Source of the DNA: an uncultured Pyrinomonadaceae bacterium
GTDB taxonomy: Bacteria > Acidobacteriota > Blastocatellia > Pyrinomonadales > Pyrinomonadaceae
Assembly: GCA_902805935.1 (NCBI GenBank)
Contig: CADCUR010000013.1
Span: 1-43,579, forward strand
DNA length: 43,579 nt
Direction: 5' to 3'
Both the position numbers and the translations under genes were made by a program. Position 1 is the stretch's first letter. Every line of letters begins with the position of its first letter. The notes under the pieces were generated by a model. The model ran no database searches, had not been told where the DNA came from, and was given only the letters and a program-made list of their open reading frames with translations. Shown piece after piece: positions 18,645-26,319 of the stretch.

Positions 18645-19613
18645 TTAACGCTGATTCGGCATCGAAAGAATAATTTTCATCGCGCCTTTCTGCCCGGCGC
18701 GTCCGATTGCTTGCACGCCTTCACTTAAAGAAAGTTCCTCGCTGATGAGATTTTCAACCGCCACCGATTTGTTTTTCAGTAATTCGAGCGCGGGCGCGAA
18801 TCTGCCGCAGCGCGAGCCGACAATCGTGATTTCCTCGACCACGACGCGCCACGCCTGCCACTGCGCCGCGCCGTGAAATGTTGATTTCAAAACTAACTTG
18901 CCGCGCGGTTTCAGTAAATCGAGTGCCAGATTAAAACCCGATTCCGCGCCGCTCGCTTCAACCGCAACGTCAAAACATTTATTCAATTTCAAAGCGTCAT
19001 CGAGCAGAACAGTTTCGATATTACGCTCACGGACAAGCGCGAGTTTCTCTTTGTGCTTTCCGACGAGAACGACATTACGACTTTTCAAAGAGAGCGTTTG
19101 AGCGCACAGATTGCCGAGTTTACCGTCGCCGATAACGACGACTTTTGTTTCCGGGGTAATCTCGATTTGTTCGTTGATTCCAAACGCCGCCGCGAGCGGT
19201 TCGACGAAAACCGCCTGCTCGTCGGAAACCGCATCGGGAACTTCCAATAAATTGCGTGCGGGCAGCGTTAAAAATTCGGCGTGCGCGCCGTCGCGTCCGA
19301 CGATTCCCAACACGGTTCGCGCCGGGCAGTGGCGCGAATCGCCGCGCAAACACCATTCGCATTCGCCGCAACCGGCGTTGATTTCGCCGACGACGCGTTT
19401 GCCGACGAACTGCGGCGCGTCAAAAGCTTCTTCAACTACGCCGATGAATTCGTGTCCGATAGTTCCCGAAAATCCGGCGTAACCGCGCACGATTTCCAAA
19501 TCCGTATTGCAGATTCCCGATTTCGTAACGCGCACGACCGCCTCCGTTTCGCTCATCGGTTTTGGAATCTCGGCGAGTTGTAATTGATTGTTTTCAAAGC
19601 GCAGAGCTTTCAT
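18645..19613 (-). CDS. Zinc-dependent medium-chain alcohol dehydrogenase family protein
   Basis: 322 residues from ATG 19613. An open frame extends 54 codons further, but that stretch is encoded by repeat DNA and runs into the neighbouring gene, so the shorter start is preferred. The GroES-like half shows catalytic zinc ligands in GICNTD and GHE, and the four structural-zinc cysteines in CGECEWCLRGDSRHC. The Rossmann half begins at VVVIGDGKLGNLCAQ. It is shorter than typical members (about 340-360). It should oxidise an alcohol or polyol with NAD(P), but the substrate is unknown; the aldehyde dehydrogenase at 15348 is a conceivable partner, though htrA lies between them. Confidence 0.88.
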   Translation of the reverse strand: MKALRFENNQLQLAEIPKPMSETEAVVRVTKSGICNTDLEIVRGYAGFSGTIGHEFIGVVEEAFDAPQFVGKRVVGEINAGCGECEWCLRGDSRHCPARTVLGIVGRDGAHAEFLTLPARNLLEVPDAVSDEQAVFVEPLAAAFGINEQIEITPETKVVVIGDGKLGNLCAQTLSLKSRNVVLVGKHKEKLALVRERNIETVLLDDALKLNKCFDVAVEASGAESGFNLALDLLKPRGKLVLKSTFHGAAQWQAWRVVVEEITIVGSRCGRFAPALELLKNKSVAVENLISEELSLSEGVQAIGRAGQKGAMKIILSMPNQR

Positions 19614-19620
19614 TTTATTT

Positions 19621-19722
19621 AGTCTTTCGTCCTTTGTCCTTAGTTTTTTGTTGTGAAAATCACAAATTAAATATTCAAGTTTGAAAAGAGAGACGAAGGA
19701 CAAAGGACAAAGGACGAAGGAC
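19621..19722. repeat. Heptamer-period inverted repeat C
   Basis: The left arm (19621-19643) has period-7 units GTCCTTT/GTCCTTA. The right arm (19692-19722) holds five units of AAGGACN in inverted orientation. The arms pair over about 20 bases around a loop of about 60 bases. It fills the gap between the stop of the zinc-ribbon gene (19724) and the start of the alcohol dehydrogenase (19613), and has opened a spurious N-terminal extension of the latter. Confidence 0.85.
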
Positions 19723-19723
19723 A

Positions 19724-20617
19724 TTATTTCTGCGTGTAATAAATCTTCAAATCCTTCTCGCCGGTAATCAGCCATCTGCCGCCGATTTTGTTGAGCGTTA
19801 GTTGCTGCTGCACTTTGCCGGACGAGAATTTTTCCGCGCCTTCAAAATTCCACTCTTTGTCTAAAACGACGGTCGCTCGTTCGCCCGATGCGTCTGGCGT
19901 AACCTTCACGTTATCAATATTGATATTGATTGTGTCGTATGCGGCAAAGGCGCGCGCGCGGTCGTTGCGAACTCGGTCAACATTAACGCGCCCGGCTTTG
20001 TAAAAATCAACCGTATCGGCGTATTGGTCGATGTGCGCGTCGAGGTCGAGATTTTCCGTCGTGTCCTTCCATTCGTCCACGACATTTTTCACGTCATTGG
20101 TAACGGCTTTCGCCGTTTCGGGTTTGAGCGTCGGCTGCGCGGTAGGCGTGGCAGTCGCTGTTGGCGACGGCGTGGCGACATTAGCGTTCGTGTTTTGGTT
20201 CGCCGCATTCGCATTTGAAGGACGATTCTGAGGCGCGGTGTTGACGCCGACGGCGACCTGCGTTTTCTTATTGCTGAAATAAAGCCACGCGCCCAAACCG
20301 CCCAGAGCGAGCAGCAAAATCGTTCCCAAAACCGAAAGCGTGACGATTGCCGCGGTGTTCGATTTTTTCTTTTCGTGTTTTTCGATGACGACCGGCTCAT
20401 TCGTCGGCTGCCGGTTCGCATCGTTCGTTTGATACGAACTCGGCGGCTCGAACCGTATCGGCTCGACTCTTTTGGGCGAAACGACCGTTTCTGATTCGGT
20501 GTTGAAATAATCCGCTGGATTCTGATTCGGAATTCCGACGAGCGGAGTTCCGTCCTGCAGGCAAAACTGCAAACTGTCGTCGGCGTAAGTCGTCTGGCAA
20601 TTCGGGCATCGTTTCAT
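19724..20617 (-). CDS. Zinc-ribbon, single-membrane-span protein with NTF2-like C-terminal region
   Basis: 297 residues. An N-terminal zinc ribbon (CPNCQTTY then QFCLQDG, about residues 4-24) precedes a charged cytoplasmic stretch and one membrane helix (about 88-113). A low-complexity linker rich in Asn, Thr and Pro (about 120-165) follows, then a folded region (about 165-297) resembling SnoaL/NTF2-like domains, with a conserved-looking WNFEG and a terminal GRWLITGEKDLKIYY. The function is unknown. The layout suggests a sensor or scaffold linking cytoplasm and periplasm. It is related at the N-terminus to the proteins at 22451 and, more distantly, 34853. Its stop codon abuts the repeat at 19621-19722. 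Confidence 0.8.
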   Translation of the reverse strand: MKRCPNCQTTYADDSLQFCLQDGTPLVGIPNQNPADYFNTESETVVSPKRVEPIRFEPPSSYQTNDANRQPTNEPVVIEKHEKKKSNTAAIVTLSVLGTILLLALGGLGAWLYFSNKKTQVAVGVNTAPQNRPSNANAANQNTNANVATPSPTATATPTAQPTLKPETAKAVTNDVKNVVDEWKDTTENLDLDAHIDQYADTVDFYKAGRVNVDRVRNDRARAFAAYDTININIDNVKVTPDASGERATVVLDKEWNFEGAEKFSSGKVQQQLTLNKIGGRWLITGEKDLKIYYTQK

Positions 20618-20620
20618 AGT

Positions 20621-20636
20621 TTCTATGATAATAGAA
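20621..20636. promoter_or_regulatory. Short inverted repeat upstream of the zinc-ribbon gene
   Basis: TTCTAT-GATA-ATAGAA is a perfect 6-4-6 inverted repeat starting three bases upstream of the ATG at 20617 on the minus strand. It lies where a ribosome site would be and no Shine-Dalgarno is visible. It could be an operator or a small mRNA hairpin; chance is also possible at this length. Confidence 0.3.
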
Positions 20637-20678
20637 CGAACCGGCGAAAATAGTAAATAATCTAAGCGGGAAGCAAAG

Positions 20679-20772
20679 GTAGTTTTTGGTTTTTAGTTTT
20701 TAGTATTTTGCGTTTATAGATTAAGCATTAAATCGGAACTAAATTATAGAAACCGAAAACTAAAAACCGAAT
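20679..20772. repeat. Heptamer-period inverted repeat D, overlapping a stop codon
   Basis: The left arm (20679-20710) has 7-base units of the form TTTTTAG/TTTTTGG. The right arm (20749-20772) has ACCGAAA and ACTAAAA units in inverted orientation. The common paired core is GGTTTTTAGTTTT (13 bases). The right arm includes the TAG stop (20760-20762) and last codons of the desaturase gene, so its C-terminal FGF is encoded by repeat sequence. Confidence 0.8.
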
Positions 20773-22244
20773 CCTTCTCCGGCGCCTTTCCTTATCATTT
20801 CCGCCGCCATTTTTCCCGACAGCAAAACGAGCGGCATTCCGCCGCCCGGATGCGTCGCGCCGCCGACGAAAAAAAGATTTTCGATTTGTCCGGAGCGATT
20901 CGGCACGCGCAGAAAAGCCGAAAAAATTCCGTTTGACGAAACGCCGTAGATCGAGCCGCGGTTGGTTCGATATTTATTTTCAAATTCTTCCGGCGTGATA
21001 ATTTGCTCGAACTCGATTGACGCTTCTAAATTTTCCAAACCGAAACTTTCCAGTTTTTCAATAATCGAATCGCGGTAACTTTTCGCTTCGATTTTCCAAT
21101 CGGTTTTCGCGCTCGTATAAGGCGCGTTGACTAGCACAAACAGATTTTCGCAGTTTTCCGGCGCCTGCGTCGCATCGGTTCTGGAACTGGCGCAAACGTA
21201 AATCGTCGGATTGCGCGCCGGTCGCAAATCCCGAAAAAGCGCGTCGAATTCGGCTGGGTAATCGTCGGAAAAAAAGATGTTGTGATGCGCCAGATTTTCG
21301 TATCTTTTTTTGACGCCCAAAAGCAAAACGAAACCGCTCGAAGACGGCTGACGTTTGTCTAATCTTTCATTGAAAAATTCTTTGTCAATCAAATTCCGGT
21401 AAGTTTCCACTGCGTCGGAATTGGCGACGACGTAATCGCTTTTCAAAATCTCGCCGTCTTCTGTCTGAACGCCGATTGTTTTTTTATTCTCGATGATGAT
21501 TTTTCGGACGGGGCAATTTAATTTGATTTCTACGCCGAATTCTTTTGCCAGTCGTTCGAGCGCCTGCGGAATCTCATAGATGCCGCCGCGCGCATACCAC
21601 GCTCCCAAACCGAATTCGACGAACGGCACGAGCGCGAAAGTCGCCGGAGTTTGATAAGGCGACGAGCCGTTATAAGTGGCGAAACGATTGAAAAGCTGTT
21701 GCAGTTTCGCGGATTGAAAATAACTTTCGTTGTGCGCCGCGAGAGTTTTCATCGAAGAAATGCGCAACAAATCTTTGAGGTATTTAGGGCGCAACAGTTT
21801 CGGCAAATCATTTAACGAATGCGCGAGAAAAGTTTTACCGGCAATCTCGTATTTGCGCCGCGCGTCAGCCAGATATTTTCGGAAGTTTTCCACATCGCGC
21901 GGCTCTAATTTCGCAATCTCGTTTTCGGTTTTACGCAAATCGCTTGACGCGTCGAACCGGCTGCCGTCCGACCAGAAGTAACGGCAAATCGTCTGGAGCG
22001 GCTCGATGTTCAGGTAATCTTCGAGGCGTCTTTCGCAAAAATTAAATAAATCTTCAAAAACGTGCCGCATTGTTAGAAGCGACGCGCCCGTGTCGAATTT
22101 ATAACCGTCCGCCTCGACCGAGTTTACTTTTCCGCCGACCGTTTCGTTTTTCTCCAAAATCGTCACGTCAAAACCGGATTTTGCCAGCCGACAAGCGGCG
22201 GCGAGTCCGCCCAAACCGGCGCCGATGACGATAATATTTTTCAT
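20760..22244 (-). CDS. CrtI-type phytoene desaturase family FAD protein
   Basis: 494 residues. An N-terminal dinucleotide-binding segment, VIGAGLGGLAAACRLAKSG (5-23), binds FAD. The C-terminal signature FVGGATHPGGGMPLVLLSGKM is typical of CrtI, CrtN and CrtD desaturases. It would introduce double bonds into a carotenoid precursor such as phytoene, or act on a related polyene. No phytoene synthase (crtB) or other carotenoid gene lies beside it, so the pathway step is uncertain. A second, more distant member is encoded at 32963. The last three codons and the stop lie in repeat D. The gene is divergent from the zinc-ribbon/TonB gene. Confidence 0.9.
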   Translation of the reverse strand: MKNIIVIGAGLGGLAAACRLAKSGFDVTILEKNETVGGKVNSVEADGYKFDTGASLLTMRHVFEDLFNFCERRLEDYLNIEPLQTICRYFWSDGSRFDASSDLRKTENEIAKLEPRDVENFRKYLADARRKYEIAGKTFLAHSLNDLPKLLRPKYLKDLLRISSMKTLAAHNESYFQSAKLQQLFNRFATYNGSSPYQTPATFALVPFVEFGLGAWYARGGIYEIPQALERLAKEFGVEIKLNCPVRKIIIENKKTIGVQTEDGEILKSDYVVANSDAVETYRNLIDKEFFNERLDKRQPSSSGFVLLLGVKKRYENLAHHNIFFSDDYPAEFDALFRDLRPARNPTIYVCASSRTDATQAPENCENLFVLVNAPYTSAKTDWKIEAKSYRDSIIEKLESFGLENLEASIEFEQIITPEEFENKYRTNRGSIYGVSSNGIFSAFLRVPNRSGQIENLFFVGGATHPGGGMPLVLLSGKMAAEMIRKGAGEGFGF

Positions 22245-22450
22245 AAAGACGAGTTTATGGCAAATGCGCGAGAAATAAAAACTCGTCTCCGTCTGTTGCC
22301 CGCCGCCACCGGCGATGCTTCACCGAATAATCCGCTTTCTAATAAACCGCCGATATTCTTCGACGCGAAAAATCGTGATAGAATGCGTATGCGAGATTGA
22401 CTTAACGGATTTGATAAAAAAATCGAAAAGGGAATTTGATAAATAAAATT

Positions 22451-23524
22451 ATGAAATTTTGCCCAACCTGCAAAACCCGTTACGACGAGGAAATTCTGCG
22501 CTTTTGCACCAAAGACGGCACGCCGCTCATCGAGGAAAGCGAGCCGAATTTTACCGCCCTGCCGAGCGAAAGCAAACAAGACGATTTGGGCGAAGAGACG
22601 ATTATCCGCCGCAAAAATCCTTCGCCCGTCTCCGATTCCGAACCCGAGGGCGAACGTCTCTCTTCGCCGCCGCGCATCGTCATTCCGACGACTGGCAAAA
22701 CTGAATCGGAAAGTCCGCCGCCGCTGCAAAGGGAAGCAGTTCGGGCGGCAGCCCGCGAAACAATTCGCCGTCACCAACCGCCGCGAAAATCCAATACGGC
22801 GACCGTCGTTTTTCTAACGGTTGTGGGAACGATAGCGGTTTTAGCTGGCGCGGCGGGAATTTTCTGGTTCTTAAATAATCAGAATTCCAACGCCAATCAG
22901 AACGTTAACTATAATACGAATTTTAATTCGATAGACATCAATCTAAATACCAATTTCAATGCCGGCAATTCGCTTGCTAATTTCGATTACAACAGCAACA
23001 TTAACGCGAATGCGAATGTCAATGTCAATGCGAACGCCAATGCTAATGCTAATGCAAATGCCAACCTGAAAACGCCGACGCCGACTAAGACGCCGACCGC
23101 GACTCCGACGCCCGGAACGAACCTCAACGTCAACGGCGCGATCAACGAGAACGCGAACGCGCTGCCGACCAACGCCAGCCCGACTCCGTCGCCGCGCCCG
23201 TCGCCGAGCGCGTCGCCGACACCGACAGCGCCAGCAGTAAATCGTCCGGTCAATGCGGGAATCTTAAACGGTCGCGCCGTCAATCTGCCGAAACCGGCTT
23301 ATCCGCCGCTCGCCAAACAGATGCGGGCGGACGGACAGGTCGCCGTACAAGTTTTAGTGGACGAAGCAGGTAACGTCACTTCGGCACGCGCGACGAGCGG
23401 AAATCCGATGCTTCGCGCTTCTGCAGAAGCCGCCGCCCGTCAATCGAAATTCAATCCGATCCGAGTCAACAATCAACCCGTTTCGGCTTCCGGCGTCGTG
23501 CTGTATAATTTTGTCAATCAATAA
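22451..23524 (+). CDS. Zinc-ribbon, membrane-anchored protein with TonB C-terminal domain
   Basis: 357 residues from ATG 22451, chosen because it places the zinc ribbon (CPTCKTRY, then RFCTKDG) at the very N-terminus as in its relative at 20617. An in-frame TTG at 22436 is an alternative with a closer AAGGGA. A single membrane helix (about 118-140) follows a charged cytoplasmic segment. The periplasmic linker is almost pure Asn/Ala/Val (about 145-200) and then Pro/Thr/Ser. The C-terminal region (about 272-357) is a TonB domain with VLVDEAGNVTSARATSG and KFNP, like the one at 3794. Fusion of a cytoplasmic zinc ribbon to a TonB domain is unusual. The function is unknown. Confidence 0.83.
   Translation: MKFCPTCKTRYDEEILRFCTKDGTPLIEESEPNFTALPSESKQDDLGEETIIRRKNPSPVSDSEPEGERLSSPPRIVIPTTGKTESESPPPLQREAVRAAARETIRRHQPPRKSNTATVVFLTVVGTIAVLAGAAGIFWFLNNQNSNANQNVNYNTNFNSIDINLNTNFNAGNSLANFDYNSNINANANVNVNANANANANANANLKTPTPTKTPTATPTPGTNLNVNGAINENANALPTNASPTPSPRPSPSASPTPTAPAVNRPVNAGILNGRAVNLPKPAYPPLAKQMRADGQVAVQVLVDEAGNVTSARATSGNPMLRASAEAAARQSKFNPIRVNNQPVSASGVVLYNFVNQ
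23003..23062 (+). repeat. Ten 6-bp codon-pair repeats encoding an Asn-rich tract
   Basis: Ten consecutive hexamers of the form AAYGNN (AATGCG, AATGTC, AATGCT and variants) encode alternating Asn with Ala or Val. They sit in the periplasmic linker of the zinc-ribbon/TonB protein. The unit is in frame, so copy-number change would lengthen or shorten the linker without breaking the gene. Confidence 0.9.
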
Positions 23525-23530
23525 ATAAAG

Positions 23531-23616
23531 ACGGTCTTAGGTCTTCGGCATTTGGTCTTCGTTTTCTACATTGAAAGTTGAGTTATAAAATCAAAGACCG
23601 ATGTCCGAAGATCGGT
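23531..23616. repeat. Heptamer-period inverted repeat E, overlapping a stop codon
   Basis: The left arm (23531-23561) has 7-base units GGTCTTA, GGTCTTC and GGCATTT. The right arm (23592-23616) has AAGACCG, ATGTCCG and AAGATCG in inverted orientation. It lies between two convergent genes and could be a shared terminator-like structure. The right arm encodes the last residues (RSSDIGL) of the subtilase on the minus strand. Confidence 0.83.
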
Positions 23617-24979
23617 TTATCGCCATCTCGACCGCTCGCCGCGGGTCGAGAACGCCCCAGCCTTGGCGGTCAACTTCGTAATGCGGCAGGCGTTCCGCCG
23701 ACGAGATTAAGATTCTTTTGATTTGCTGCGGCGTCAAAACGGGATTCGCTTCGAGCATCTGCGCGATGACCGACGAGACAATCGGCGCGGCAAATGAAGT
23801 TCCGTCAACGTATTTGTAATGGCGCGTAATCACGTTTTCATCGCGCAATTTGAGAGCGATTATTTGGCGCAGAACGTGAACCGGACGGTCGAGCGCGGCA
23901 TCGAGTTCCGGTTCGAGATTCGGGTTCGCTTCGATAATTCGGTGCAAATCCTGATCTTCGGCTTTGTCTAAAACGTCGAGCATAGCGGCTTGCTGCGCCG
24001 TCGGCGTGTCGGGCAGAATCGGCGCCGGTATCCAGATTGACGGCGCGATGATTTCCGGTTTCTGCAAGCCGTCGAGCGTCGGACCATACGACGAGCGATA
24101 CATTCCGCGCCGCGCACGGTTGATCGAATTGTGATCGTCAAGCCCGCCGACGGAAATCGCCGAAGGCGCAGAGGCGGGCGGAAAGACCGGATGGTTCGGC
24201 AGATGTCCGGCGTTGCCGACGGCGCACACAACTGTCAGTCCCTGCGAGACGCACTCTTCAACCGTTTGTGATAAAGAATCGTGCAGGTAAGATTGCTCGA
24301 AATCGCCGCCCGCCGAAATGTTCACGATTCGGATATTAAATTTTTCGCGGTGCGCCAAAACCCATTCCAAACCGTCCTGGATATTATGCTCGGTGATGCG
24401 CCCGGTTCTGGCTAATTTCACCAAAACGACGTTTGCCTCCGGCGCAATGCCGCGGTAAAAACCGTTCGACAAACCGCCGTTTCCCGCCGCTACGACCGAA
24501 GTCATCATTCCGTGCCAACTCGCCACGTCCGGCTGCCACAAAGATGCCACTTCGCCGTCGGTCGCGTTCATATTTTGATAAGCTAGAATTCGATTCTTCG
24601 GCTCGGTCAAATCCTTGTGCGGATAAAATCCCGAATCGAGAAAGGCAATCGTCACATTTTTGCCGGTAAATCGTTCGTCCGAATCAAGGCGCAGAGGCGT
24701 CGAGAGAACGAACGAGCCGTCTTTGTTCACCGCCGCATCGCTCAAAATATGTGTTTTAGCGCGCTCGAAAAGCCGCGCGCAGCGGGCGCAAATCTCCTGA
24801 AATGCGTTTGCGTCGGAAGCGTTGGCGCAGATGAGATTGCGCAAGTCGTCGGGCAGAGTCGCAAGCGGCACAAACTCGTTTTTCGCCTCGCGCGAGCAAA
24901 CCGAACAAATCTGTTCGCCCGCCGCAATGTCGGCGACCAGCGTCGGGCGTGAATATTGTAAAGATTCGGGCGCGGTCAT
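23591..24979 (-). CDS. S8 (subtilisin-family) serine peptidase, apparently cytoplasmic
   Basis: 462 residues from ATG 24979; an in-frame TTG at 25024 would add 15 residues and has no better ribosome site. The catalytic triad is Asp115 (AFLDSGFYP), His156 (SWHGMMT) and Ser395 (DGTSFAAP), with oxyanion Asn256 (AVGNAGH). There is no signal peptide. An N-terminal region carries two CxxC pairs (Cys25/28 and Cys64/67) that look like a zinc-binding module. An insert of about 70 residues (about 318-388) lies between the core and the Ser motif, and the usual HGTH after the His is HGMM. It may be an intracellular regulatory protease. The substrate is unknown. Confidence 0.85.
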   Translation of the reverse strand: MTAPESLQYSRPTLVADIAAGEQICSVCSREAKNEFVPLATLPDDLRNLICANASDANAFQEICARCARLFERAKTHILSDAAVNKDGSFVLSTPLRLDSDERFTGKNVTIAFLDSGFYPHKDLTEPKNRILAYQNMNATDGEVASLWQPDVASWHGMMTSVVAAGNGGLSNGFYRGIAPEANVVLVKLARTGRITEHNIQDGLEWVLAHREKFNIRIVNISAGGDFEQSYLHDSLSQTVEECVSQGLTVVCAVGNAGHLPNHPVFPPASAPSAISVGGLDDHNSINRARRGMYRSSYGPTLDGLQKPEIIAPSIWIPAPILPDTPTAQQAAMLDVLDKAEDQDLHRIIEANPNLEPELDAALDRPVHVLRQIIALKLRDENVITRHYKYVDGTSFAAPIVSSVIAQMLEANPVLTPQQIKRILISSAERLPHYEVDRQGWGVLDPRRAVEMAINRSSDIGL

Positions 24980-25043
24980 ATTTGATGTTAAAATGAGATT
25001 AAGTTTTTCACAGTCGAAAATCAATTTACACGAATGATCGAGT

Positions 25044-25109
25044 AAAAACTGAAAAGTGAAAACTAAAAACCGCTACGAGTTTCCAGTTTTCGCTTTTCAG
25101 TTTTCAGTT
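25044..25109. repeat. Heptamer-period inverted repeat F
   Basis: The left arm (25044-25070) has 7-base units AAAACTG, AAAAGTG and AAAACTA. The right arm (25081-25109) has CAGTTTT, CGCTTTT and CAGTTTT in inverted orientation. About 20 of 21 core bases pair. It lies between the divergent subtilase and patatin genes, in the leader of the patatin gene just before its ATG at 25116. Confidence 0.85.
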
Positions 25110-25115
25110 CAAATT

Positions 25116-25895
25116 ATGTCTCGAAAAAAAATCGGCATCGCTCTCTCCGGCGGCGCAGCGCGCGGCTTCGCTCACTTGGGCGTTCTGAAAGTCCTCGTCG
25201 AAAATAAAATTCCGATTGACTGCATCGCCGGAACAAGTGCCGGTTCGTTTGTCGGCGCCGCTTACGCTTCGGGTTTGAGCGTCGAAGAAATTATTAAAAT
25301 CGGCAGAAAAATCAGTTGGTTTCGGATGACCGGATTTTCCTACTCGCCGAAAGGTTTATTGTCGAACGCCGGGATGGGCGCGTTTATCAGAGAACATTTT
25401 CCCCGACAAAATTTTGAAGATTTAGCGATTCCTTACGCCGCCGTCGCCTGCGATTTGGAATCGGGCGTCGAAGTGATTTTAAAGGACGCGGGCGATTTGG
25501 CGGCGGCGGTGCGAGCGAGCTGCGCGATTCCCGGCGTGTTCGTTCCAATCGAAATCGAAGGCAGACGCCTTATTGACGGCGGCGTCGTCTCGAACGTCCC
25601 GACGAAAGCCGTCCGGCGGCTCGGCGCGGAAATCGTCATCGCGGTTGACGTGCTGGCTTCCGGCGCAAGTTACTGGGGTTCGCCCTCGACTCTGCTCGGC
25701 ATTTTTTTTCAATCGGCGATGATGCTTCTCCGCGCCGCGTCAAAGGCGCATCACTACCGCGCCGATGTCGTCATCATTCCGCAAATCGCTCATCTCCGCC
25801 CGGACGAAATCAGCAAGATGGATGAATTTATCCAAGCCGGCGAAGCAGCGGCGCTCGAAAAAATAGATGAAATTAAAAATTTGATTGCCATTTGA
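25116..25895 (+). CDS. Patatin-like phospholipase (RssA-like)
   Basis: 259 residues from ATG 25116. An upstream in-frame GTG would add 20 residues encoded by repeat F, so it is rejected. The Ser-Asp dyad of patatin lipases is visible: Ser41 in GTSAG and Asp154 in the DGG motif (RLIDGGVVSNVP). The glycine-rich oxyanion loop is SGGAARG (11-17). Such enzymes hydrolyse acyl esters of membrane lipids. The short, single-domain form matches the YlbK/RssA group, whose substrates are poorly known. No signal peptide is seen. The ribosome site is poor. Confidence 0.9.
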   Translation: MSRKKIGIALSGGAARGFAHLGVLKVLVENKIPIDCIAGTSAGSFVGAAYASGLSVEEIIKIGRKISWFRMTGFSYSPKGLLSNAGMGAFIREHFPRQNFEDLAIPYAAVACDLESGVEVILKDAGDLAAAVRASCAIPGVFVPIEIEGRRLIDGGVVSNVPTKAVRRLGAEIVIAVDVLASGASYWGSPSTLLGIFFQSAMMLLRAASKAHHYRADVVIIPQIAHLRPDEISKMDEFIQAGEAAALEKIDEIKNLIAI

Positions 25896-26029
25896 ATTCG
25901 TTCTATTGTCGAACTTTCGAGCGTGGATTTTGTTCTTGCTGATTAATTTTAATACGCTTCATAACGGCTGCTCGACAATCCTTTTACGAGACGAAAAAAG
26001 CATCCAACACAATTTTATTATTCATCATC
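25896..26029. other. Intergenic stretch upstream of the iron-uptake promoter
   Basis: Together with the promoter, operator and leader it forms the 424-base gap between the patatin gene and the TonB-dependent receptor. In this first part I see no gene, repeat or strong hairpin. A T-rich stretch follows the patatin stop but no clear stem precedes it. Confidence 0.5.
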
Positions 26030-26059
26030 TTGACAGCCCTTGGATGAGCCGATTATAAT
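26030..26059 (+). promoter_or_regulatory. Consensus sigma-70 promoter of the iron-uptake operon
   Basis: TTGACA (26030-26035) and TATAAT (26054-26059) both match the consensus exactly and are 18 bases apart. Transcription should start near 26066-26070, right at the Fur-box-like palindrome. The leader from there to the receptor ATG is about 250 bases. Confidence 0.75.
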
Positions 26060-26069
26060 TTAATCTTTG

Positions 26070-26086
26070 TTGAAAACGATTTTCAA
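26070..26086. promoter_or_regulatory. Fur-box-like operator
   Basis: TTGAAAACGATTTTCAA is a perfect 7-3-7 inverted repeat. Read as the 7-1-7 form used for Fur sites, TGAAAACGATTTTCA matches TGATAATNATTATCA at 11 of 14 fixed positions. It lies directly after the -10 box, so a bound repressor would block transcription initiation. The downstream genes (siderophore-type receptor and PepSY protein) are standard Fur targets. Binding by Fur itself is inferred. Confidence 0.65.
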
Positions 26087-26319
26087 TTTCAATTCTTTGT
26101 CGTTAAAAAAGTCTTTAGCGCGGCAACGCCAAAGACTCGAAACACAAAAATCCGTTGTCTCTTTGGAACGAATAACGAATCGTGTGCGGAAGCAATCTTA
26201 GCACACCTTTCATTAACCGGAAACCAAAAATTTTGACCGACGTCTGCCGCCTGCGATTAATCATGGCACGGGGGCGATTCAATCAAAATTTTTTCTCCGG
26301 CAGGAGTTTACTTAAAAAA

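Noticed and set aside
19614-19775. 54-codon N-terminal extension of the alcohol dehydrogenase
   Set aside because: Encoded by the heptamer repeat and overlapping the neighbouring gene; the family N-terminus starts at 19613.
16891-25109. CRISPR array
   Set aside because: The repeats have 7-bp units, no unique spacers and no cas genes.
26182-26319. N-terminal extension of the TonB-dependent receptor
   Set aside because: It would bury the signal peptide 46 residues inside; ATG 26320 has an AGGAG and precedes the signal sequence.
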